From Microplitis mediator (taxonomy: Eukaryota; Arthropoda; Insecta; Hymenoptera; Braconidae), in assembly GCF_029852145.1 (NCBI RefSeq), contig NC_079974.1:11347041-11411040 (forward strand): 64,000 bases of DNA, in the 5' to 3' direction. Shown here piece after piece: positions 11,976 to 21,572 of this stretch. Both the position numbers and the translations under genes were made by a program. The stretch's first letter is position 1, and every line of letters begins with the position of its first letter. Below the pieces are notes generated by a model that made no database searches, had not been told where the DNA came from, and saw only the letters and a program-made list of their open reading frames with translations.

Positions 11976-12530
11976 ATAATTTTTCCACTTTTCATAAGGG
12001 TTCCAAGTCACATAATTGACTCATGTGTTATGGTGATAATGCCATTGTTTATATCTTTGAAAATTTTTGATGGGTAATTATTAAATTATTTATATATAGA
12101 AATCTACTTCCATTTCGGATGCCGACCGGACTTTTTTAATTGCACACACACAAAATTCGTATTTAATAATAATAATTGTTCTGAGTATTTTATTTTTTCG
12201 TGAAAAAAAATGTATAATTGAAAATAGTATATTACACACCTAGGGAAGTAAAGTAAGAAATGTCTCAGATCACATGTAATTGTTGGCCGAAGCGAAGCCG
12301 AGATTTCTTACTTTACTTCCCTGGGTGTGTAATGTACTAATTTGCGTTTCTCTTCATTTTACTATTTTGAGGATACAATTATATTATTGGGAGTAATTGT
12401 CGTGGGGATCAGTTGTCATGGGGATTTATATTCTAATTGTTTAATTTATTTAATATTATATACATTCTAATTACAATTTCTTTTTTGTCTAAATACAATA
12501 TTGAAGATTTTCAACATCTAATAGTATATT
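11976..12530. other. Intron, weak palindrome only
   Basis: Around 12230-12335 AGGGAAGTAAAGTAAGAAAT faces ATTTCTTACTTTACTTCCCT across a roughly 40 bp spacer, flanked by ATTACACAC/GTGTGTAATG, so it is a small TIR-like palindrome. The rest is A+T-rich with no conserved frame. Confidence 0.6.
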
Positions 12531-12537
12531 ATTTATA

Positions 12538-12712
12538 GATATTTTGTCGCGGGTATTTTGGTTTGCGGGTGTTTTGGCTTCCGAGTATTTTGTCGCGGGT
12601 ATTTTGGTATGCAGGTGTTTTGTCGTCGGGTATTTTGGTTTGCGGGTGTTTTGTCGCGGGTATTTTGTCGCGGGTATTTTGTCGCGGGTATTTTGTCGCC
12701 GGGTGAATTGTT
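12538..12712 (+). repeat. GTCGCGGGTATTTT minisatellite
   Basis: About twelve head-to-tail units of 14-16 bp with consensus GTCGCGGGTATTTT and variants (GTTTGCGGGTGTTTT, GTCGTCGGGTATTTT) fill this stretch. It gives overlapping open frames on both strands because the unit lacks stops in several frames. Those frames are artefacts of the repeat. Confidence 0.9.
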
Positions 12713-12779
12713 ACGCAACCCTTGTGTTTTTGAATTATTTTTAATTTTTTTAATTTTTCTGTTGCAAAGCAAGAAATAA

Positions 12780-12945
12780 ATTTTTCTAAGCTCAAAGAAT
12801 TCGAAAAAGCCGATGCACTAAAGAATATTTTTGAGCTCGAGGAGCTCAAAAGTGGATTCACAATAATATTTTCCAGGTTCCCGAGCTCGAAAACAGCGGG
12901 AGCTTTTGGGGCTGGCCCACAGGGTCAAATGTTTTCCAGATTTTT
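12780..12945 (+). repeat. CAGCGGGAAG-type repeat, copy 5
   Basis: Facing GAGCTCGAGGAGCTC and CCCGAGCTCGAAAACAGCGG segments are followed by GGGGCTGGCCCACAGGGTCA and a T-run. It directly precedes the CCCTGATT MITE. Confidence 0.65.
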
Positions 12946-12962
12946 TTTTATCAAAGTAGGTT

Positions 12963-13112
12963 CCCTGATTAAAAAAAGCGATTTAAAACGATTCGAAATA
13001 AAAAATTTTAAATACTTTTTAATACTTTTGAATACCTTGAATACTTTTGAATCCCTCTTCTTATGGGCATTTAACATTGCAAATCGTTTTAAATCGCTTT
13101 TTTTAATCAGGG
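12963..13112. mobile_element. CCCTGATT MITE, copy 1
   Basis: A 150 bp element with perfect terminal inverted repeats of about 31 bp, starting CCCTGATTAAAAAAAGCGAT. Both flanks are TT, consistent with a very short target duplication. The interior has repeated AATACTTTT/GAATAC units. The same ends occur at 55413-55563, and a left half lies at about 38584. Open frames on both strands here come from the palindrome. Confidence 0.85.
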
Positions 13113-13549
13113 TTATCATATGCCTGATTGACTGCTTGCCTAAAATAATAAAGTGTGTCATTTTTATCTCCTGATTATAAAGGAGTCTAGTAAAGACAAT
13201 CACTTCATCAAGCGATCGACCGGGCTTATGATATTTAGCCAGACCAAAAAAGCATTGTATTCTGGGCAGATATTTGGCCGGGTGCTGACGATCGAGGACG
13301 TATAAAAGTTTAGTCCAATATCCAAGTACCTGGCTGGGATTAGGATTACATTTTCTACTAGGTGCAGTTTCAAAAAAAATATCTACACTGAAAAATCGGG
13401 CATAAAACGATTATAACCATTTTTTCTTGGAAAAAACAAAAATTCAAAAAAACTGATCTATTTTTTAAGAAGTGAAAGATAAAAATAATTATAATTCTTG
13501 CGAACGGCGTGAGAAAATTTTCGAAAATTCACTTGGGTGGTTTTTTAAA

Positions 13550-14155
13550 ATTCATTTACTGAATGAATAGAAAAACTTCAAAAAATAGTATACTCCAACC
13601 AGCACAGTATTTAAAAAAAAATCATAGCAGCTAAATAGACCGATCTGAGAATGTTTATTGGTCAAATTAAGTCGAAAAATAATATTTAAGAAAAAAAAAT
13701 GTTTTCGAATTAAGAAAAAAAATAGAACGAATTGTTTGCCCACGATCGGATTGGTCTCAAAATTTTCTAAATTCATCCGAGTTTTTTTGAGAAATTTTTC
13801 AAAAAAATAAAAGGGGGCATACATTTCGAAAAAATATTTTTTTTGTTCAAAACTTAAAATAAACAATGAAGGAATTGATTAAGAATAAAAGCATATTTTT
13901 TTTCTTGAAAGAACATTCAAAAATGAAGATTTTGAAAAAAAAAACGATACGATTGGTATATTTTTTGCAAAGTTATAACCGTTTCAAAAAAAAACCTCGT
14001 ATTTTGAAAAACATCGGTATCTCGGAAACGAGTAGTCAAAAAAATTTGAAAAAATTCATGAGAGCGTTTTTTATCAGCCTCCAAAACATATAAATTTTTA
14101 AAAAAATTGGAGTGGGTGACCTCAAAAAATGGCCAATTTGGTATGGAATGCCCCA
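13550..14155 (-). mobile_element. Element with end GGGGCATTCCATACCAAATT (minus)
   Basis: Read on the minus strand it starts GGGGCATTCCATACCAAATT at 14155 and proceeds through TTCCGAGATACCGATG and a GTTATAACTTTGCAAAA stretch. The element at 19179 begins GGGGCATTCCACGCCAAATC and has a similar layout (CCGAGATGTTGAGATT), so they are diverged members of one family. The other end is not clear. Confidence 0.5.
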
Positions 14156-14440
14156 TATGTGAATGTATATAGCTATATATATGTTGAGATATATAATTGC
14201 ATATATGTTGATACATACTATGCAGACATATACATTGACGTATATAAGAAAATATATGTCTGCATATATTTCTTATATATTCCACGTATATCCTGACATC
14301 TATGAAATCATACATGCATACATTTATATCAACATACAACTGAAAATATATTTGACGTATATTTTTTTTGCGTACATATATTTTGTATATATCACATATA
14401 TGTCACTTATATTTTCAACATATATATTTTTTCATGCGGG
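14155..14440. repeat. ATATATG-rich simple-sequence region
   Basis: Imperfect runs of ATATATGT, ACATATAT and CATACA with many small palindromes fill this stretch. The open frames seen here on both strands, rich in Tyr, Ile and His, are products of this composition. Confidence 0.85.
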
Positions 14441-15245
14441 TTTCCAAGCCCACTGTGACCAGAGCCTCTTTATTTGCTGAGATGGGAGCAGTGTTTGGCT
14501 CGAGAGAGGTAGGACTCGTGGTGGCTGTGGTTAGATACCCCGCGCAATGAGGATTTTTAATTATACCTCCGGTTAATGTCCACCTTAGTTTCGACTAAGT
14601 GTGTCGTCTGAGTAGAAAAGAAGGGATTTCGCAGCGCGTGTATGCCCAGAAGGATGTGGAAACGGCCTCCGGTCGGCGGAGGTGGACCTAGGTCCCGTTA
14701 CATTAATTAATTCATACCTCAGCCATCCCGAGCTGTCGTCTATCTTTGATTCGGCTTGAATAATTAGAGAGTTAAAGCAGCTCGGAAAGTATAAAATCTA
14801 TCAGGGGATGAATAAGCGGATAATTGCTTGTTGGGAACCCGAAAGAAACAAGTGGAGGAAGCCCTTTACATAGGGTAGGGGAAGAAGTTGCAACACACCA
14901 CTTATCCTACGCAAGCATGTATACCAGAGCTGGGAGTCTGGTACCATGGGGGGACCATTCCAAGCCCCATTTCCACCAGGGTCTCTTTATTTCCCGAGAT
15001 GGGAAGAGTGATGGGCCCAAGTGAAGTTGGACTCGTGGTGGCCGGTGGTGAGGTACCCACGTGCATTGCATGCCTAAAGGGTTAATACTAATGTGAGCTT
15101 ATGCTCACATTTCGCTTTTATAATATATGGTGGGGATAGGGTTTAACGCAGTGCGAGTATGTCCAAAAGAGTGAGATATCGGCTTCCGGTCGGCGGAGGT
15201 GGACTTAGGTCCCGTTACATTAATTAATTCATACCTCAGCCAGGG
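14440..15245 (+). repeat. Duplicated GC-richer repeat, two direct copies
   Basis: Two copies about 510 bp apart share CTCTTTATTT, GAGATGGGA, GACTCGTGGTGGC and GGTCGGCGGAGGTGGAC, then GTCCCGTTACATTAATTAAT and CATACCTCAGCC. A third partial copy lies on the minus strand at 38690-38890 (GCCACCACGAGT, GGAAATAAAGAGACTCTGATG, ATAAGTGGTGGGACGCAACT). No coding frame is conserved. The GC content and punctual duplication suggest a SINE or LTR fragment, but I cannot name it. Confidence 0.65.
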
Positions 15246-15750
15246 CACATAGCAGCCACATAGGGTAACTCATTACCCCACGCTAACAAACCAAGTTGTA
15301 CAAGATATATGGGTGTTTTAAGGCTTCTAACCGATTGTTCCATGTTTGTTGAAGAGTTATTCAACATTTCTAATGAATATTATCGGTTAATTAATAGATG
15401 GCGTTCTAAAAACTGATCATATATGTGACAAGTTTTCCGGTTCCCTATGTAATGGAGTCACATCTCACACTTGTATACTACCGGCAGATGTCGTTACTTG
15501 TATCAATTCCGAAGATTTTAGAACTCTAAGTATACTTTTTCTGAGCCTGAGGTAACTAGTTATCCCGAGTGGCCGCTACGAGTTAATGCCATTTTTGTTA
15601 GATATTTCAAAGTTATAACCTGTTTAACTCAATATAGCTCCACTTTTTATCTTGTATCAGTTTAGTATCGGAATCGATGGAATACGTATTGTCGTGGTAA
15701 GCTTTCAGCGAATTACGAAAAGCCCTATGAAGTATAAATTCGAAATACTT
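15246..15750. other. Intron, nothing recognised
   Basis: Non-repetitive-looking intron between the duplicated repeat and exon G. No conserved frame was seen. Confidence 0.5.
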
Positions 15751-15753
15751 AAC

Positions 15754-15867
15754 CTGTTTTTGAGAAGCAACTTGCTTTTGTAGATTATACGCTTGTTCTT
15801 CTAGTTTTTTTATCTTAATTTGTGCGTCTTCATCAGCCAGTTTTTTCCGTTCTTCACGTTTGTTTTC
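15754..15867 (-). CDS. Bre1: Bre1 exon G
   Basis: This 114 bp exon, phase 0 to 0, encodes ENKREERKKLADEDAQIKIK, then KLEEQAYNLQKQVASQKQ. It matches the Bre1 segment that directly precedes the [18 protein letters not shown] block of the next exon. The acceptor is catttacag. The donor is GTTAAG, weaker than the GTAAG used by most other exons of the gene. The near-perfect palindrome at 16138-16936 lies only about 270 bp upstream of the acceptor. Confidence 0.92.
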
Positions 15868-16137
15868 CTGTAAATGAAATGTCAATGAAAACTTTGCATA
15901 TTAGTCTAATTAAAAATTATTTAACAAGCAAAAAAGGTAACATTTTTGTTTAAAATTTTATGGATTCAAGTTGAAGCAGTATGGAAACGTGTAAATGATA
16001 CAAAATAGGACAATAGATGGCTACAGCACAACTCTCACGTTCACACCCGACTTCCAATTTGAAAGTAAGATTTAGAATATCCCTCGCAGTCACTTTGTCA
16101 ACAAAAGTAAGAAAAGATTGAACTCTTTTTGCCCTAC

Positions 16138-16936
16138 ACGGAAAAAAATAGATAGGAATAGTTACTGTGCTACACAAAAATGATCGTAAAGTATGTAAAA
16201 ATTAATCTAAACCCATTACTAGTTCTCGTTATAATAGGAATGGGTCGTTTTTACATACGACTGAGTACGATCCAACATAGCAACCATTACTATGTTACAC
16301 ATAACGTCGAAAACATGACTGGTTATCGTGTTCACAGTAACCATTCGCTTTCCAGATAATATAGGTTCCTTTCAGCAGTCGATGTGTTACTATATAAAAT
16401 AGGTATAGGTCCTGTGTGGAGATGCAAAAGACTTCCCGGACAAATGCGTTCCATTGTCGTTCAGCATAGTAATCATTCCTGTGCTGAACAGGAACTGTTG
16501 CTTTCAATCACATGTCTGAGTGCTGTTTACAACATTAGTTCCCGTTAAACAGCACTCAGACATGTGATTGAAAGCAACAGTTCCTGTTCAGCACAGGAAT
16601 GATTACTATGCTGAACGACAATGGAACGCATTTGTCCGGGAAGTCTTTTGCATCTCCACACAGGACCTATACCTATTTTATATAGTAACACATCGACTGC
16701 TGAAAGGAACCTATATTATCTGGAAAACGAATGGTTACTGTGAACACGATAACCAGTCATGTTTTCGACGTTATGTGTAACATAGTAATGGTTGTTATGT
16801 TGGATTGTACTCAGTCGTATGTAAAAACGACCCATTCCTATTATAACGAGAAATAGTAATGTGCTAAGATTAATTTTGAAGTACTTTACGATCATTCTTG
16901 TGTAGCACAGTAACCATTCCTATCTATTTTTTACGT
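16138..16936. mobile_element. Near-perfect 0.8 kb palindrome (long hairpin)
   Basis: Two arms of about 390 bp, 16138-16528 and 16547-16936, are inverted copies differing at only scattered positions, with an 18 bp loop around CAACATTAGTTCCCGT. Outer ends are ACGGAAAAAAATAGATAGGA and the matching CCTATCTATTTTTTACGT. Inside each arm GTAACCATTC-like units recur. The same 70-codon open frame appears once on each strand with one residue different, which is what a palindrome must give, so it is not evidence for a protein. The stretch is non-autonomous and could form a hairpin RNA when the gene is transcribed. Confidence 0.88.
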
Positions 16937-16939
16937 GTG

Positions 16940-18200
16940 GGTCTGCTTACATAATAAACTGATAGAAAAACTATCTTAATTCAAGGAAAATTTTTTCTTC
17001 AAAATGTGATTCTTGTTTCAAAATTTAGAATTGTTTTAATTCCAGAAATAAGTTCTTGAACCAAAAAATTGAAATTCTCGGAGAGACAAAAAAAATTCTT
17101 CGTTTGAAAATTTTATTCTTTAATGAAGCCTTTTTCGTTTTGAAACAAAATACTGATATATTTCGATGAAGAATTTCTTGCTCTTGGATTAAGACAGGCA
17201 AAATTTAGGTTTAAGACATTACCGACTTGTTTCGAGAATAGCAAGATTTTAAATCAGGATATTGATTTACTCGGCTTGAAAAAAAATTTTATTTTTATTT
17301 TGAAAAAAAAAATTTTAAGTGATTTTTTAGGACTAAGTTGATTCACTTCAGATATGTTAAAACAGAAATTCATTTAAAAAAAATTTTTTTTTTTTTCATA
17401 ATTTTAAAAACATCTCCCATTAAAGAATTATTACTTGAACCAAAAATTTGAAGTCCTTAAAATAATAATACAACATTTTTAGTTAAAGACAAGGGGTATT
17501 GCTTGAAGAATTCGATAGTATCGATTGAAGATAATATAGTTTCGGGTCAAGACACTAGAGTTGTCAATCGAAGATATAAAATCTTAAGAGCCAAGAAAAT
17601 CTAGATCAAGCGAAGAATTTCTTGAAGCAAGATAATTGACTTTCTTCGGAAATAAATTCTTGGCTCAAGAAAATATTTCTTGAATCAATATAAATTTTTC
17701 ATCAGTGTGCTTGAATGCCTCCATTGTAAAATCGGATATTAAACTCTGATTAAATACGATTTATTCGAATGGAAAATTCTTGATCAGATAAAATAGGATT
17801 CAATGATAAGTTTTCGATAACAATTTCGATATGAATTGTCAATACGAATCAATCGGAATTTTGAACTAAATGTTATTTGTATTTTGCGTAATTTTACTAT
17901 GAAAATAAATTGAATCCTTTAAAACTGCGCAGATATCGGTGGTAAGTGATATTTTTTTGCAAATTGATCATCTTTAACTGATAAACTATGCCTTTTTTTT
18001 TATTTTATTCGAAATTTGTCAAATGTATTGTAACGGGGCAGCGAGAGGTTTAACTGTTCAAATCGGTAGTGCCATTTTAAGAAGCCTAAGTTAATTTACT
18101 ACCCTTATCAACACATATTCGCTTTCCCGGTTTATCGAGACTCCGAAAGAGACCCATGGGTCAGTGTGCCAGACATCATAGGCGGCAGTTTAGGCGAGGT
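16940..18200. other. Intron, CTTGAATTAAG-like low-complexity sequence
   Basis: The stretch is rich in variations of TTCTTGAACCAAAA and TTCAAGAAATTTC on both strands, giving a diffuse repeat feel (about 16975-17710) without a clear unit length. No gene was seen. Confidence 0.5.
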
Positions 18201-18207
18201 CATGTGA

Positions 18208-19168
18208 AATGACGAAAAAAAAATACTGTAAAAGTTTGAGCTCTTAATATGAACATTAAGAGGTTCCGCATTGCACTGTTCTATTTTCCATAAGAATAAC
18301 ATAGAAAAAATTTTTTTTGCGTCTTCTGATTTTTGTAAGTAGCTAACGATGAGTCATAGGAATAATTAGCAGCCATAATTTCGTAGGTAATTGAATGCTC
18401 TACAAAAAAAGTTTCTTATCATTTTTCGATAAATCTATTTGTTCAAAAGTTATTTGAGGTTGAAGTCGAATTCATATTAATTTTTGAGATCTTTTTACTT
18501 TTCCGGCGGAACTATCAGAGCCATTACAAAATATTACGAGACCTTTCTTGTAGACAATTTGATTTCCTACAAGTTATTTCCGATAAAGTTTTTTTGAATT
18601 CCGCATTGTTTTCAAGTTATTTTTATTTTAATGTCAAGCTCTTAAAATCGATCAGAAGACTAATTTTTTTATGAGCTTGACATTAAAATAAAAATAACTA
18701 GAAAACAATGCGGAATTCAAAAACCTTTATTGGAAATAACTTGTAGGGAATAAAATTTTCTACAAGAAAGGTCCCATGATATTTTGTAATAGCTCTGATA
18801 GTTTCGCCGGAAAAGTAAAAAGATCTCAAAATTTAATATGAATTCGACTTCAACCTCAAATAACTTTTGAACAAATAGATTTATCGAAAAATGATATGAA
18901 ACTTTTTTTGTAGAGCATTCAAATACCTACAAAAATATATCTGCCAATTATTCCTATGACGCATCGATAGTTACTTATAAAAATCAGAAGACGCAAAATA
19001 AAATTTTTCTATGTTATTCTCATCGAAAATAGAAAAGTGCGATGGGGAACCTGTAAATGTTCATATTAAGAGCTCAAACTTTGACAGTATTTTTTTTTCG
19101 TCATTTCCAACAATATTTTCGATATAATTAAGAAAAAAAAAATAGTCGATTTTTTTGATACAGCCTAA
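18208..19168. mobile_element. Foldback element 3
   Basis: Arms 18211-18640 and about 18670-19114 are inverted copies: GAGCTCTTAATATGAACATT left and AATGTTCATATTAAGAGCTC right, with the centre near 18655 at ATCGATCAGAAGAC. The right side extends further to TACAGCCTAATATA, the reverse-complement style of the TATTAGG end; the left terminus seems truncated. The arm phrases (TAGAGCATTCAA, AGTTTCGCCGGAAAAGTAAA) match foldback 1 and the single arms at 59742 and 63240. Confidence 0.85.
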
Positions 19169-19178
19169 TATATATGGG

Positions 19179-20110
19179 GCATTCCACGCCAAATCGGACG
19201 GTTTGAAAAATTTTAATTTTTGATTTCCTCAATTTTTTTAAATTTTTTTGTACCCATCAAAAGACTTTTTTCCGAGATGTTGAGATTTGTTTGATAACCG
19301 GTCCAAAAGATATCGAATTTGGAAAAAAAAAACCGCTTTTTGATGGTTTTTTGCTAATAACTTCTTAGGGAATGGTTCAAATCAACATACTCACTAAATA
19401 AAAAACTATCCTTTTTTATGTAATTTTCGAAAAAAAAATACAAAAAAATTATTTCAAGTGTTTTAATACGTGTTTTGTGATTTTTAAAATTTTAATTGCA
19501 TTTTTTGAAGTGAGTGCATGTTTTGATTTTTATCACATCTTTTCACAGTAAACTACTACTCAAACCACAACATGTTAGGCCGGTCTGGTCGTGGGTTCTC
19601 GATGGCTACTATTTTTTTTCGATTTTTGAAAATTAAAAAAAAAAATTTTTTTCTTTATTTTATCAAATTTTATCTCTTTTAACGTATTTTGGAAAACTTC
19701 ACGTACATTTATTATTTTCACAAGCATAGGAAATTGTTAATAATTAAAAAACTTTTATCCAAATAAAGAAAATAAATATTGCAGGAAGTTGTATCGAAAA
19801 ATCATTATTAGTCTTTTTTAATTATTAACAATTTCCTATGCTTGTTATAATGATAAATATACGTGAAGTTTTCCAAAATACGTTGAAAGAGAGAAACCAG
19901 TGATTAAATTTGATAAAATAGAAAAAAAAAAATTTTTTTTTCATTTTCAAAAATAAAAAGTTGTAGTTTGAGTAGTAGTTTACTGTAAAAAATTTTGAAG
20001 AAAATCAAAATATGAAGTAACTTTAAAAAATGCAATTTAAATTTTAAAAATCAAAAAACACGTATTAAAACACTTGAAATAATTTTTTTGTATTTTTTTT
20101 TCGAAAAGTA
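19179..20110 (+). mobile_element. GGGGCATTCCACGCC-ended element with internal palindrome
   Basis: The left end is GGGGCATTCCACGCCAAATC. Inside, 19430-19760 and 19800-20100 are inverted copies (AACACGTATTAAAACACTTG on the right, its reverse complement on the left). The expected outer right end is absent, the element being replaced at about 20110 by the dispersed repeat that follows. No transposase was seen. Confidence 0.7.
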
Positions 20111-20119
20111 CATAGAAAA

Positions 20120-20737
20120 AAAAAATATCAGCTCCAGAATTCGAGCAAACGCGCCGATTGCCACCTCAAACGTCAAAATCGGCGCTGAAAAGTTAAAAAA
20201 ATAACATAAAACGTTATTTTTTCCAGATAAATTAAAATATAATGTACTAAATGTGTCTGAAATCATACCAACTATTCCTCTGTATAGTCTCTTTCGATCA
20301 TCATATAATGTCATCTAACTTGTTCTTAAGTTTAAATCATATTATCAGCAAAAATTGAGAAAACCCAGTTTTTAATATGCTTCTCCGATATTTCATATAT
20401 TATTGCTCAGACCTAAAAGTCAAAACTCATTTAAATCTTGATTTTGATCACTGACATTGATTTCTGCCTCGATACATTTATTTCATTGAACATAATCGAG
20501 AATAAAAATTCGAAAACCGCTTCTGCATTAATAATTTTCGATTCTTAACTCGTCAAACTTTAGCAAAAAACGTAACTTGGTAGAGCTTGAAAAGCTTATA
20601 AAAAATAATCCCAGGTAATAGCATTTTCGAGCTCGAAATTATATTCCGGTAATGTTTTCAAGCTCCTTGAGCTCGAAAACAGCGGGAAGTTTTCGGGCTA
20701 GCCCGCAGGGTCAACCGACGCCCAGATTTTTTTTTTA
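20120..20737 (+). repeat. CAGCGGGAAG-type repeat, copy 6
   Basis: It closely parallels 10860-11520: GCCACCTCAAACGTCAAAAT, a block around GTCATCTAACTTGTTC, and finally AACAGCGGGAAGTTTTCGGG with GGTCAACCGACGCCCAGATT and a T-run. Confidence 0.7.
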
Positions 20738-21124
20738 GCGGGCACAAGAAAATTTTGTTGTTTATGTTGAGGGAAAAATTCCCTGAAAATTTCAGCTCTT
20801 AATTTTAAATTTAAATACTTTCTATCGAGCATGTAAATCGAATAACTTTTTTTTTAAATTACTATAACTTAGCCCGATTTTAAGCTATCGTTTTGAAACC
20901 AGTTTTTATTTGTAGAGTAATTGTTGCTTTTTAAAAGTGTATGAAACGGTTTTGGTCTAACTCGATCCATGTCGATTGTATCAGCTCCGAAAATCAATTT
21001 TTCACTTTTTTCATTTATTTTTGTTAATAGTGAAGAAACGGCTGATCTTACAAAAAATATGCATAGGACCAATCTCTCAGGAAATTTTGTCCTCTACAAA
21101 ATTGTTCATGACACTTATATTGCT
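20738..21124 (+). mobile_element. Left arm of foldback 4 (outer layer of the nest)
   Basis: This arm begins AGCGGGCACAAGAAAATTTT and is matched in inverted orientation by 26645-27065. It ends at GACACTTATATTGCTAAA. A short unpaired loop remnant of about 65 bp follows before copia coding sequence starts. Its own outer terminus is missing. Confidence 0.8.
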
Positions 21125-21184
21125 AAAGTGCACTGTTCATGAGATACATGCATTTCAACATTTTACAGTAAAAAAAATTGTAAG

Positions 21185-21572
21185 CTTACTATAGCTTTGA
21201 AAGTAAATAAGTTTAGAAATAAGGAAATGACATGTTATATTTGTCACAAGACAGGTCATATTAAGCCGAATTGTCAAAAGTACTTAAAATGGAAAAACAA
21301 AGCAAGCAGGTTGAGGGCTAATGCGGCTCAAGCAGCAACAGATGACTCAGAGGACAGTGAGTCAGAGTCGTTCTTAGACTTCGCTTTTATCGCTTACAAC
21401 AATAAGGAAAATAATACCTGGTATTTTGATTCAGGTGCTAGTAAGCACATGACAAACAATTTAAATTTTTACACAACCCTCAATACTAACTACAGATCCT
21501 CCGTACGAGTAGCAAACAAACAAACCAACAATGTTTATGGTGTAGGCGCTGGTAAAGTTAAATGCGTCAATA
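21185..21572 (+). pseudogene. Copia gag C-terminus and protease, truncated
   Basis: The frame contains the zinc knuckle CYICHKTGHIKPNC (C-x2-C-x4-H-x4-C) and then the aspartic-protease active-site triad in WYFDSGASKHMT (DSGA). It starts abruptly within gag and ends in the inserted element at 21573. The 5' half of gag is absent. Confidence 0.9.

Noticed and set aside
12538..12712. CRISPR-like array
   Set aside because: Units are contiguous 14-16 bp repeats without spacers, in a eukaryotic intron.
12529..12861. Four overlapping open frames on both strands
   Set aside because: They arise from the GTCGCGGGTATTTT minisatellite, whose unit lacks stops in several frames; no domain is present.
16295..16780. 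Two 70-codon frames with nearly identical protein on opposite strands
   Set aside because: A palindrome must give the same frame on both strands; composition and absence of a family match argue against a protein.
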